Shown here: positions 34,585-47,466 of the stretch, one piece after another
Layout: each line of letters opens with the position of its first letter
Numbering within the stretch: the first letter of the stretch is position 1
Source of the DNA: Pratylenchus scribneri
Taxonomy: Eukaryota > Nematoda > Chromadorea > Rhabditida > Pratylenchidae
Reading direction: 5' to 3'
DNA length: 64,000 bases
Assembly (NCBI GenBank): GCA_030063045.1
Contig: JAQSEB010000020.1
Location: forward strand, 2,976,001-3,040,000
The notes under the pieces: generated by a model
Databases searched by the model: none
What the model was told of the DNA's origin: nothing
Seen by the model: the letters and a program-made list of their open reading frames with translations, nothing else
Made by a program: the position numbers and the translations under genes

Positions 34585-37500
34585 TTATAAAATTTCGATA
34601 TCATCCTCATCCTCCATCTCATCATTCTTATTTGCCTGTTGATGATGTTCTTCTCCATTCTCCGCATTTTGATTCGATTCTTCTTTCTCATTGGTTGAAT
34701 CTTAAATTTATTATTTTTTTAATTTAATTTTTAAAATAATTTCCAACCATTATTCGCATCCTTCCCATTTTTCTCTTCATCATCCTCTTCCTTTTCTTCA
34801 TCATCGCTGCTTTCCAATAAAACAATTTCATCAATTGGAACATTATTTGAAGCAGACGGTTGCTGCTGTTGGACTTTATTTATAACACCGATGGAATTTT
34901 GAAAACGATTCTGATTTTCTCGAGCCTAATAAGAATTATACAAATTATTTTATAAATTGGATTTAAAAATTACATTTGGAAGTAAAAAGTTGCCCTTGCC
35001 CTCCCTGACCAATGCCCGATATCCCTTGACCAAAGTGAGCATTTTCTCAAAATGAGTTCGACTGCATCCATCTTTGTCCCCACAATCCTGCTGTTTATGA
35101 CCCAAATTGGCACATTTTGAGCAGAGTTCACGCAAATCACCCTGTGTCACAATTCCATCTTTGCAACGAGATTGAAGCTAAAAATTAAACAATTTAAATT
35201 GAATATTAATTAATTAACCTGTAATCCAACTGGGTCGATTGAGCCAGCTTGTTCAATGGCATCCATTACAGTGAATGTATCAAATTTTTGGGAAAAATCG
35301 ACCTAAATTTGAATTCATCTCAATTTTATTAAAATTGGCTAACCAAATTATTCTCATTGAGATGGACGAAGAAAACTTTGGTGAATTCCTCAAGTGCCTG
35401 ACAAACTTCTTTATAAACTGAACGTGCAGCCTCCCATCTTTTTTTGCATTCACTCGCATTGTGATTGAGACTTGAACAACGGGAGCAAACCGAACGAATC
35501 AATTCCTGTTTGGAATATTTGATTTTATTTGAATTTAATTATAAAATAATTTATTGATATTAACAATAATTTAATTTGCATTTTAATCTTTTTATCCCAA
35601 TTTTTATTCTGTCAAACTGTCAATCAATAGAAAAAATCATTTAAGATAAATCCCATTAAAAAATAATTTTAAAAAATTGTATAAAAAGTGATCAATTTTG
35701 AAGGTGGAAAGTTGGAAAATAATATTCGTATAGAAAGAGATTGTTTTCAATTCTATGAGTAAAATGAGAAGTCTTTAAAAATGTGTACGATTTTAGATGA
35801 ATTGAACTTTTATGGAATATTATGAATATATTTTTTATCATCAATTCGGAAGTTCGCCCACTTTTGTGATTTTTCCACGTGGCGCCACTTCCCGGAGACG
35901 TTCAATGAACAAATCCTTGCGTCGGACTGGATACTTTTCGGCCTTCCTCTTCAATCTTTCCTTGTCAATTTCCTTTCGTCGTGAATTTTCCTCGGCTTTG
36001 CGAATTTTTCTCTAAAAATTAAACAAATTTATTTTGATTTATTTCACCCCCATTTTCACCTGTAATTCATCATCCGAAATGCGGGAATGGCGACAACCAA
36101 ATTGAGTGTGGCCAGGGCGGCCGCAATTGAAGCAAATACCCAAACTATGCAATTTGTTACGTTCCTTCTCCACAACTTCCAGTTTTTCTTGATTTCGGTC
36201 ACGCTCACGTTCACGGGATTGCTAAATTTGATAATTAATTACTCATTAAATAAATGATTTAACCTTGTTCTTATCCACTGGACAATTTATTCGCGAATGA
36301 CCAAAACATAAACAATTTGTGCATAATTGAGTGGATGGACCAGCAGATTTTGGAGTTTGCAATGAAGATTGTAGTATAATTTCATTGATTGTGCCAGAAT
36401 TAAATTGGGAACTAGAACCGGGCATTTTTCCAGCCAAAAATTCTTGCTGAAGACGAGCCGCCTGACGCCAATGATCATCATTTGAAGGGAACTTAAAATG
36501 AAATATTCAATAATTATTCTTTTAATTGTGAACATACAAATTGTTTTTGCTGACTCGAAAATGGCATCCCAGGAGTGGGAATTCCAATTGGGATTGTCCC
36601 CCCACCCATGCCGAGTGAAGATGGCCCAATCATTGGATTGGATGGTTGACCAATGCCAATAAATTGTTGTGAAGGATTTGAGGGCACTGGTGGGAACATT
36701 TGCATTGGCTGATGAGATTGCATAGAGACACCGGCAGCAGGCGATTGACCGAACATAACATTTGGCGGTGATCCCATTGCCAAAAATTGAGTTGCTTTAA
36801 ATATAAATAAAATTAAAATAAGTAAATCATCATTTGGTAAAATTTTTATTTTTGATTTTTGACTAATAAAAAATCATTACCGCCACTGGGAATCGAACCC
36901 GTGACCTCTCCTCCCACTTCCCGAGCGACATATCAATGCGTCAAATAGCTCTAGTATCAAATTTAAAATTTTTGCTCACCTCTGCGGCATAAAAGTTCCT
37001 AACCTCCTAGATTTAGCCATCATTTATTAATTTACTATTAATTTTTATTACCAATTTATTTAATCCTGACTAATTCATATTTTTAAATTAATCATATAAA
37101 CCAACCTGCTGCCTGTTGAGGATTTAGACCACCCATTCCTCCCATTGGTATTCCCATTTGTCCTCCCGCCGGGGCATTAATCCAACTTTCATTCGCTGAT
37201 TTATTCAACATTGGCGGCGGTGGTTGTGGTGAAATTGTCATTGGCTCTGGACCGCGTAAAATTGTTGGCGGTGGTGAATTCGATCGGCGTCGATCACTTC
37301 GCCTTCTTTCTTCATAACCCCGGTCACGGTGCCGTGAACGACTGCGACTTCGGCGTCTTCGTGAATGACTTCGCGGAGAAGGTGAACGGCTGCTTCGATA
37401 TCGACGCCCTCGGTCCCGCTCAACTGATGGAGAAGATCGACGCCGTTTTTCTCGACTGATATCCACTTCATGGTGTTGATTTGGGCGTTGGTCGACCATC

Positions 37501-39879
37501 ATTTGTGGTTGCATTTGGATTTGTTTTGCCGCCATCATTTCCCGTTCTTCATCTGCTATTCTAAATATTTTATATTAAAAATAATATATTTTGTATTTTT
37601 TTATTCTACCGTCTTTCTAATTCCTTTCTGGCCGCCAACTTTCTCAATTGCTCCGCCTGTTCAATGTATTCATCAAATGCGGTTCGCTGTCGCCATGAAT
37701 TTGGTTCTTTCTGGACAGCGGGGTGCCAATCATTTGGATCATCATCATCCAAGAGTTCCACAACCGATGGTGGACGTCCATGTCCATTATTTGTTGATGA
37801 TGATTGGTTCATAATATTCTATAAATTATTTATTTTTTTTTCCTTTTTAATGGTTTAATTTTTCCATTATTTTTTGCAACAATGCAAAAATTTCCAATTA
37901 ATGTAAAAATGGTCGCACCTTTGTAATTTGTCGTTTAAATTGTGGAATTGCGGATGATGTTGATGTGACCAATGCCATTTGCTTTTGTTGCTGTTGAATT
38001 GTGGCGAGTGAAGCTTCCAATGTTTTTCGTTGTTTTTGCAATTCTTCAGCCAATGCATATTTTTTTGCAATTGAATTCTGATCGATGGTGGTGCGCAATT
38101 CATCATGAAGCTTATTCATAAATTCTGCATTTTGTTCAAGTTTCTCCCTTAAATCAGCCTTCAATGCAGCCAAATCATTTACGGATGGAATCTAAAAAAA
38201 ACATTATTGATTTTTATATTTGCTTATAATTTCTCAAATCCTTTTATTCAATCAATCCATTTTAGTTAATTTTTTGTAATTTATAAAAAAAAGAAAGGAT
38301 AAGATATATATTCTGCACCAATGGACAATGTTTTTGCGGGAATAAAGTTTAATTTTTTAAATCTAAATTTTTTAATTATAGAATTAAACCTGTTATTTCT
38401 TCTGCGCCTATGGCTGTGCAATAGGCATTTCATCTTTTTTTTTTATTTTTGGATGAGAAGAGAAGATAAAGAGATTATAAGGAAAATAAATATTTAGTTA
38501 AGAATTTTGATTAAAAAAGAGAGTTTAGAAGAGATATTTATTTAAATATTTTTAATTAATATTCATCGATTCAGATCACAGACTCATGAGAGCCGCCCTC
38601 CCCCACCACCACCCCAATCCGAATTAATAAAATTAATTTACCTTAATCTTTTCGCCGCCATCCCCAGCCCGACTATGCCCTTCAACCATTTGAGGAGCAC
38701 TTTCACCAAATGGAGGTGGAACATCCATTCGCACTCTTCTCGGTGTTCGTCCTTCCACATTCGTTTTCTCTTGTTGGCTAAATTTCTGTCGAAATTGGAA
38801 GTCCCTCTCTTCTTCTTGAAGTCGCGTTTTCATCTCAAGGTCGCCTCCTTCACAATTTATATATGCACTGAATTTGCTGCACCAAAACATCCACTAAATC
38901 GAATTAATTTAAATAATTAGTCTCAAAAATTAAATACCTGATTCGTTTTTGGATTGTAATAATAGTCGGATTTTGGATCATAATAAAAGCCAGATTTGTT
39001 GTCATAAAAATAGCCGGATGTTGGTTCCAATTTGAAGGTTTTGGTATCCGGTGGCTCTGAATTTTGGCGGTCATTTATTAAATGCATCAAATAAAAACAA
39101 AACCATGAATTTGAAGTTGACCGAATGGAGTCATCACAGTGCCAACAGCAGCAGATGGTGGTTGTGGTGGTGGTTGAATGGGGAGAGGAAGAGGTTCAGC
39201 ATTGATTGGCTTCCTCACAATTCCCTGCTCTGCCAGTTCGTCGAAAGAATATTTTGAATAATTGGCGATTACTTTAATATTTTTCCCTATTAGTTTGATC
39301 AATAATTTAAACCTGCACAATTGTCGACATGTGGAACAACTTTCTGGAATGAATTTAACATTGCGGCTGCACTCCCATTCGATTCCAATTGAACAAATGC
39401 ATAACGACGAGATGCAGAGATTTGAACGCGTTGGATTGGGACACCCGAAGAAGCCATCAATGCTTGGCCAATTGAATCTGCTGTGGCTGACGATGGAAGT
39501 TCCCGGATTAAAAGTGCTTAAATTATAATTAATATTTAAAATGTGATGTTTGCTTACTATCATTGGGCACAACTCCGACCATTGTATATCCTTTTGCATC
39601 CAACATCTCTGACTCATTCCGAGATACACCACATTTGAAACATGTTTGACGTCGATTATAGTTTTTTATTGAACACTAAAAATGTGTTTTATTTCTCTTA
39701 AACCAAGTATTAAAAACCTTAATGCAAGTCCATTGATCCGATCTATCTTCTCTTCTTTTATTAACTTTTGGACTCGGAGTTCGATTTCTACGGTTTGATG
39801 AAGAATGTCCGCCATAATTGTCTTCATTTGACCAAATATCTGCCCGGGATCTATTGTTTCTGCTTTGGCTAATATTCAT
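34585..39879 (-). CDS. RanBP2-ZnF/RRM/OCRE protein continuing into SR and zinc-knuckle region
   Basis: From the ATG at 39879: a RanBP2-type zinc finger split by an intron (WTCIK, CSIKNYNRRQTCFKC), an RRM (STLLIRELPSSATADS .. RRYAFVQLES), and an OCRE repeat (FYYDPKSDYYYNPKTNQ), the order of the second half of RBM5/RBM10 splicing regulators. A coiled-coil exon follows (38170-37900). The frame appears to continue into an acidic SR part (37810-37090, many RSRSR runs), a Gly/Pro/Met-rich part, and four CX2CX4HX4C-type zinc knuckles (CTNCLCFGHSRINC, CFNCGRPGHTQFGC, CSRCSSLNHNASEC, CSKCANLGHKQQDC), ending in an acidic tail (EDEDDIEIL). No RBM5 G-patch or C2H2 finger is seen. It could instead be two genes divided near 37810, where an internal Met follows an in-frame splice. 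An RNA-processing role is very likely. Confidence 0.75.
36878..36965 (-). other. tRNA-derived fragment or SINE in an intron
   Basis: On the minus strand GGGTTCGATTCCC (36888-36900) is a perfect B box/T-arm, preceded by GGTCAC and GTCGCTCGGGAAGTGGGAGG, which resembles a decayed D-arm/A box. The acceptor ends do not pair and the anticodon arm is absent, so this is not a functional tRNA. It lies in an intron of the composite RNA-binding gene. Confidence 0.5.
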
Positions 39880-40792
39880 TTTTGTTCAACTTATTAAGAA
39901 AGATTGAAATTTGATTGATAATCTAAAAATAGAAAGTTATTTAATTTTGCTTGACTTGATTAACATTTATTGATTTGTGATAAATCGATATAATGTATTT
40001 AAATAGAATTTATTAGTGAGAAACTTATTTCGTAGTAGTAGTAACTAGTAAACAAGTTTATTATTGAATAAGTGACTAAAAATGACATCAAAAGACTTAA
40101 TTGAATTATTCTTGCTAATTTAGATTTGACTTTCTCCCAGCAGAGTAGTCTTTTAAGGAGTTAGAGTTAAGGTCGAGTCGAGAGTCGAGACCCAAGAGTT
40201 CATCAATCTCAGCACGAGATTTTCATTTTTAATAGAATTTCAATTTATCCAATTTAACTGTTCAGTAACTTTGAAAAAAATTTGATTTTTTGGTTTTATA
40301 AAAGTGGGGCGTGCAATGTGCACTTATTACATTTTTTGTTTTCTTATTTTTCCTTCCCCAATTCCAGTCCAAAACCGTCATCACTATTGTTTCCTTCCAT
40401 TTTGCCCATTTATTTGGCCTAATAGGAAATAGCTCTGAATAAAATCGACATCTTTGTTCTTCTCTTATCTTTTCCAAATTGCCGTTCCCATAATATTCAT
40501 TTCAATTATTCCCGAAAATTTAGCTATTCTCATTCTAGAATTTCCCAATTTTTTTGCACATTCCATTCATATTTACTGGGATTTATTCAAAATGTGACTT
40601 TTTTAATTTATAATATTCTTCTCAAGTCACAATCCCTTTTTTCGGAGTTTATGATTTTTTATAAAGTGCACAAGCACAAACTTATTAAAAGATAAACACA
40701 CATCACACACAAACATCATAAACACACTCACCTCATTTTATATTTTTTAGGTAATCCCACATACAAAATTAAAAGAAAATATTTTTGGTTTA
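39880..40792. other. Intergenic, divergent promoter region
   Basis: Between two divergently transcribed genes. A run of GAGTCGAGAGTCGAGACCC lies near 40173. No gene or RNA seen; a short minus ORF at 40262-40477 has no support. Confidence 0.45.
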
Positions 40793-43668
40793 ATGCAACA
40801 ATCGTCACAACAAAATTCAACAATGGGTTCATGTGTAAATGTTGGAAAACATCAACAGAAACAACAAATGAACAATTCTGAACAAGCTCATCAGCATAAT
40901 TGTAAGTTTATGGGATTCAATCATTATGAAAAACTATAAAAAAATTTGCGGGAAAAAATTTAATGGCTATTAAATCAAAGAACATTCACATTTAGGAGGA
41001 TGGATAAGAACTTTGATTACCCCGGGGGACTCTGACCCAATTATGAGAAAACTGCCAAAAACATTCCCCAACGTTTTGAATTATCATTTGAGCAAAGAAC
41101 ACTTAAAAAGCAGCACAAGCTGATAAAATAAATATATATTCATTTTTTGCATTCCCTTTTAGTCCAAATCAAAAAGAAAGGTTTTATTCACAATCCAAAA
41201 CCTTAAACATGGCCCCATATATGAAAAATAGTCTCATTCTCATATCATTTTCCCTTTCAATTCAATTCTCAATCAATTTATCATTAAAATAGCAAATAAG
41301 TATTTGTTTAAAAAATGTGCTTTATTGACGATCAAATAACCGAAAATGGTACTAAATTGGTCAAAAATTTCAATCAAAATCGACTCAATAACCTTCAAAA
41401 TAGATTAGGAGGTCGAACTTTAATTTTCTTTTAAATTTATTCAAATTTTTATAGCATCGACTACATTGTCCGTTCGTCCAAATCGTGCCTTCTCATCTTC
41501 CGAACCACTTTTGCCTGAAACCATCAAATTAATCAAGGAAAACTTGGAAAAATATGGTCAAGTTCATTTTGAATTGCCCCACATTTTTGTTGTTTTTGGT
41601 GCATCGGTAAGAGATTATTTTATGGAAATAAATTTATTCATAAATTATTTAAGGGTGATTTGGCCAAGAAAAAGATTTATCCAACACTTTGGTGGCTTTT
41701 TCGTGATCGACTTTTGCCAAGAGGTAAATCAGCAAAATAATTAAGGAAAATTAAAATCAATTTTAGACACTTACATCATCGGATATGCCCGCTCCAATTT
41801 AAATGTGCCAAAATTGCGAGACCAATTCGAAAAACATTGCAAAGTGCGCCAGGATGACCGGGACAAATTCGAGCAGTTCATCCGCCATTGCTCCTACATT
41901 TCTGTGAGATTATTTGTTGCGAAAGTAATTTATATAAAATTTAAGGGACAATATGACACGGACGAAGGATTGATTGAATTGAATACGGCCATCATGGAAA
42001 TGGAGGGAGAATTCAAAAGTTTGTTCAACATTTTTTTTTTTTTTTATTCACAAATGTACTTTTTTTAGAGCCGGCTAATCGAATTTTCTATTTGGCATTA
42101 CCACCGGAAGTTTTCCAACCCGTGACAGAATATATTCGACGACATTGTATGAGCACCGATGAGAAAGTAATTCATATTTAATTAAACCAAAATTTAATAA
42201 TTTATTTTTGTAGGCTTGGACCCGGGTGATCGTTGAGAAGCCATTTGGCTATGACGACGTCTCTTCCGCCCAATTGTCCAATCATTTGGCCCGGCTATTC
42301 AGCGAAGAGCAAATTTATCGAATTGATCATTATTTGGGCAAAGAAATGGTCCAGAATATGGTAGTTTTAAGGTTGTTGAATTAATTCAATTTAATAAATT
42401 GATTATTAATTATTTGTTGAAATCAATCAATTAAATAAATTGATTATTAATTATTTAAATTTAGATTTGGCAATGAATTCATTTCTCCCTCCTGGAATCG
42501 ACATCACATTGCATCCGTAACGATCACCTTCAAAGAGGATTTTGGCACTCAAGGGAGGGGCGGCTATTTTGACAAAAGTGGAATCATCCGGGACATTATG
42601 CAAAATCATTTGATGCAAATTTTGACAATTGTGGCGATGGGTAAAATTGATCGATTTTGGCAGTTAAAATTAAAAATATTACAGAAAAACCAGTCAGTTT
42701 GAGCGCAGATGACCTTCGAAACAAGAAAGTGGAAGTTTTGAAAGCAATTAAGCCAATTGGCGTTGAAGACGTTGTTTTGGGTCAATATGTGGCAAATCCG
42801 GATGGAAAAGGCAAATAAAATATTTAGATTTTTCTTTACCTTTTTATTATCAGATGATGACTCAAAAATGGGCTATTTGGACGATAAAACCGTGCCAAAA
42901 GGCTCAATCACACCAACATTCGCCACTGCCGTCCTTTGGGTGAACAATGAGCGATGGCAGGGAGTCCCATTCTTTTTGCGATGTGGAAAAGGTTTTTAAA
43001 TTAATTCAATTTTTGTATAAAATTTTAAATATTTTTTTAGCATTGAATGAGCGGAAGGCGGAAGTTCGTATCCAATACAAGGATGTTTCGGGCGACATTT
43101 TCCCAACGGATTCGCTGAAACGCAATGAATTTGTCATCCGAGTGCAACCGAATGAGGCGGTCTACATGAAAGTGAACACAAAACGACCCGGCTTTTCCGT
43201 CCGTGAAGTCATCGAATCGGAACAAACCGAATTGGATTTGACCTTCAATTCCCGATATACTGTTGGTTTTTATTTTAAAATTGAATTTAAAATTAAATTT
43301 AGGGTATTCGCTTCCCGGATGCCTATGAACGATTGTTCTTCGATTTGTTCAGCGGTCGCCAATACAGTTTTGTGCGGGCCGATGAGCTGGAAGAGGCATG
43401 GCGCATTTTCACACCTTTGCTGAAAAAAATTGAAAATGAACGAATTCAGCCGGAACAATACATTTATGGAAGGTAAATTTTAGGAAATGGAAGAATAAAA
43501 TTAATTCCATTTTTTAGTCGTGGTCCGGTAGGCAGTGATTTGCTGATGAAGAAGCATGGTTTTGTGTTCACCGGCACTTATCGATGGAATCCGCCGAATG
43601 CACCGCCCACCACCGTAGATGGCAAAGCAGAACAGAAGAATGTGATGACCGGTGGAAATAAACTTTGA
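40793..43668 (+). CDS. gspd-1: Glucose-6-phosphate 1-dehydrogenase
   Basis: First enzyme of the oxidative pentose phosphate pathway in the cytosol: glucose-6-phosphate plus NADP to 6-phosphogluconolactone plus NADPH. The first exon (40793) is Gln/Asn-rich and spliced through a 550-bp intron to the catalytic body. The coenzyme fingerprint [19 protein letters not shown] spans an intron at 41609, then [21 protein letters not shown], the active-site [78 protein letters not shown] and [18 protein letters not shown] follow in order to the stop at 43666-43668. Length (about 530 residues) is normal. The Gln/Asn-rich head is an extension beyond the usual enzyme; its start could also be one of the downstream in-frame Met codons. 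Confidence 0.96.
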
Positions 43669-44160
43669 ACATTTTTAATTATTCCTCCATTTAATTCGTC
43701 TATGTTTTTCTCCACTTAAATTTATTTTTGTGATTTTCCTTTTATTCTTGTCTACTTTAGAACATACAAAGCTTTTTCTTTAAATTTATTTTTGATTTTT
43801 TGCCCAATTTTGATTTACTTTTGTTCCATTTATACAAAATTTCATGCCGGTAGAATAAAGAATAGAATAAAACACTTTTGCTACAAAAAGGAAATTGATT
43901 TTTGATGTGACCTTTTTTTGGCCAGTGAAAACCAGTAAATTGGTTTCGAAATTAAGGGGATTATTTTAATCCAATTTCGATTTTTGTTTTAATTTTCGCA
44001 GACGACAACCACAACAATTCCCTCCTTTTCCATTATAAATTAAAATTGTAAATCAAATTTATTTTAAAATTGGCTTCAAGAAAGAGAAAATAATTTCATC
44101 CATCAGTGAAAAATTGTTACAGAAAAATATTCTTCCTCTTCAATTTTCATCGGCATTTAT
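43669..44160. other. Intergenic between convergent genes
   Basis: AT-rich DNA with no supported gene; a likely polyadenylation region for both neighbours (AATAAA-type runs near 43855-43870). Confidence 0.5.
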
Positions 44161-47100
44161 TTATCCATTGTTTTTCCCTTTCATTAATTGTTGGAGTTGT
44201 TCACGCAATTTGGCACATTGACGTCCGCTTAAATTTTTAGATTAAACCGGAAGTAAATAATAATTTATTAAATACTTCTTGGAGAAAATGAACATTTGAG
44301 CTGGCATTGGTCCACCACCGCCCATCATCATATTTGAAAAATGATGTGAAGAATTGGTGGGATTGGCAAAAATGAATTGACGATGTTCACAGAGACGTTG
44401 GTCCAACTAAAATGATTTTTAAATATTCATAAGAATTTTTATGAACCTTTTTCATTTCTCGACGGCATTCTGCCAATCTTTGTTGTATTTTTCGTAAATT
44501 TTCGATGGCTTCTTCCTCTTCCTCTGGTGCAGAAAACATCAAAGGTTGTAAAGCCAAGGCAATCTTTAAAAAAATAAATAAATTAAATTATTATAAAATT
44601 TTATACCTTTCGAATTCGTTCTTCCAACATTTGAATTTGATGTTGCCTTCGCAAAATTTGACTCTTCAAATCGGTAATCTGGCGAAAAATGTTGGTGAGC
44701 CGTAGTTGGGAATTTTCACGAAATTGTTCAACTGCTTGAAAACCGGCCAGCAATAACACGGCTCTGCAATTAATTTCATCCTAATTATTTATTTTATTTT
44801 AATTGCTAACCTTTGTGTGGCAAATTCGATGGCATTTTGCCGGGCAGGCAATGCCCGTTCCAACAAAATATTTTGCAGCACATTTTGCACCAATGAAAGA
44901 ATTTTCAAACGTTGAGCCAACTTAAAATCATAATAATAAAGATTTTATTTTTTCAATTTTATTTTACTTTTTGTTGTTCATCACCCTCGACTTCTTCATC
45001 AAATTTGATGGTTGGTAAAATGTTGTAATTTCTTTCACCGGCCAATTGTCGACGAATTTCCTCCGAAATGGACGGCAATTTTGGCAAATTTCGTTGCTGT
45101 TTTGGTTTTTGTGAAGGCGGGTAAAGCAATGAATCGAGCAAAGATGGCGAAGAAATATTTGTTGAATTTGATGGCCTGGATAATTACATTTAATTTATTT
45201 TTAATTTTATTCCATAAAATACCCAGCATTAATCAATGTTGCCATAAATGAATGTTTCCATTGTAAAATTGGCGATGTTTTTCCATTCCCATCAAATTGT
45301 TTTTGTGCTGAATTCTTTGTGCTGCACATTGCGGCCAAAAAATGTTGCCGGTGTTCATCTTCCAATTCCTGCTGTTCATTGGAAGAAGTTGATGGTCCCA
45401 AAAAGTTTGAAGATTGCAATTCCAGTGAAGAAACGGAGGTAATGTTTGCATTCTTCAATAAATATAAATTATTGTTTTATAAAAAAATAATTTACCTTTC
45501 CTTCACCGCTGTCCATGAACATTAACATTTGATGGACAATACTTTGAGGTAATTTTGTAGGAGGGAATTTTTGATGAGAATTGGCACAATTTTGAAGTAA
45601 ATGGGCAACCAATTCGGTCAAATCAATCCGAAATAGATCCCGAGAGCAAATGGCAAAATAAGAAGGCGATGAAGCATTTGGGAGATCTTATAAAAAATAT
45701 TTATTTATTAAAAATTATTTAAATAATTTAATCATACCATTCATCAATCGCAGAATTTTAGCAAATTGATAATTGGCTGTCGCCGTATTTTTTGTTAATT
45801 TTGTTACATCCCATAATTTTGATGAGGCCGCCTTTCTTGGATCTTCTTTTTGTTGGTCGCTTCCTTCAATTTCCAAACATTCCAATGCAAAAAGTTCAAA
45901 TGGCGGAGAATTTCCAATAGCAAAATTATTTAACTTAAAATACAAATTAATTCATTAATTTTTATTTATTTTTACATTTTTATTGTCTCCATTCCTTTGA
46001 GATAATGCAAAATGAATAAGAATTCCATCCTCTGAGGCCAATGACCATAACGAAATGAGTTGGGAATGAGAATGACGAATTGAATGGAGGTCGCGAGCAG
46101 CGCAAAGAAGACGAGATGAAATTGATGGTTGAGTTTGGGGAAAATGACAAGGCAATGGGCCAAATGGAGGAGGGCTAAAATTATGAAAAAATCATTTTAC
46201 TTAATTTAAATTTTTGAATTACATTGCATTCGAATTTTGTTGTTGAAATGGGAAGAATCCCATATAAATTTCCCCATTCGAGTCCATGGCCAATAGGGAA
46301 CCAAACAATGCTGTGGATTGAGTCGATGTGGCTCCGATGGATGATTGTATTGGACCAAAATCGAAGGAAACTACAAAAAATAAATTTATTTAAATTTTCA
46401 ATAAAAATATGAACCAAGTTGTGTAATGAATCCGAGTGTGGAATGCGGTCGGCTAATGCTTCCCACTCCTCCAATTTCATCGCCACTTTCACTCGCAGTT
46501 GGACTCCAATCAGGCAAAAGTGTGTTGAAATCCAATTGGAATTGTGGACGATCCATTAATGATGGAATGTTGTAAAGCCTTAAATTCAATTTTACTATTG
46601 ATTTTTCATCCATTCAAAAACTGACCGAATTACATTGTCAGAGAAGAGCAAGGCGAGCAATCCATGTGGAATTTGAGCATTTTTGAAAATGCCATTTTCT
46701 TCTGGTCGATGTTCAAACCAAATTGCCTTCAACACTGTTGGTGGATATTTGCGCATAAACAATGTGATGTGCACCAAATCAGTTCTAGAAAAGAATTATT
46801 GATTTAATTAAACATAAAAACATGAAAACCTGGCAAAATATTGAGATCTTAAATGTTCGATGGAAGCCTCAAAATTCAGTCCTGGAATGTGGCGGCGGTC
46901 CCAAAACTCCGGGTCCATTTCCACAACAAAAACCATTTTCTTGCCGATCAATGCCACCAAACTGCCCGTTTGATTGACCAAAATTTGATCGAAATCCATA
47001 TTTCTGGGTAATTCAGGCGACAATGAAATTTTCTATAATTTAAATTCTATTAATTATTGTTTAATATGTATTCAGCTCACAGAAACACATTTGAAAAGCA

Positions 47101-47260
47101 CATTTTGTTTGTCATTTCCAACATCACTTTTGATTGCCGAAACCAACAATAATTCATTTTGTTTGGCCGCACTCCAACAAAGCAAACCCATTTGGCGGTA
47201 TGCGGAAAAGATGAGTGAAGATTGTTGACTTGTTGTTGGGAATAAGCTCAGAAAATCCAT
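44161..47260 (-). CDS. NUP88: Nucleoporin NUP88
   Basis: NUP88 sits on the cytoplasmic face of the nuclear pore with NUP214 and helps anchor export machinery. Exons from the ATG at 47260 give an N-terminal beta-propeller with landmarks matching vertebrate NUP88: ALLFSDNVIRLYNIPSL (family TSDNVIRIYSL), SFDFGPIQSS (family AFDFGPL), NGEIYMGFFPF, PPPFGPLPCHFP (family LGPLPMHP) and ISLWSLASEDGILIHFAL. After an acidic/Ser-rich linker the C-terminus is coiled coil (QRLKILSLVQNVLQNILLER, QMLEERIRK, EEEEEAIENLRKIQQRLAEC). The last join (about 44230-44290) is uncertain; the stop used is at 44161-44163. PEX2 ends about 206 bp upstream on the same strand, so co-transcription is plausible. Confidence 0.82.
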
Positions 47261-47466
47261 TTCTTTTTGTTCTACTTAAAATAAACTAAAATTATTGCAA
47301 AATATTTGTAAAAAAATTGCAAAATAATGTGAAAGTTTTCAACAAATTTTTAAATAATTTTGCATCAAATAAACTCAAAATTTTATCAGGAGAATCAATG
47401 ATTAAACAATTAAAATTATTTAAAATAAATAGCATGAAAACAAATCAATTTTCTCATCAAATTCCA

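Noticed and set aside
36878..36965. Functional tRNA gene
   Set aside because: Only the T-arm/B box is intact; no closing acceptor stem or anticodon arm.
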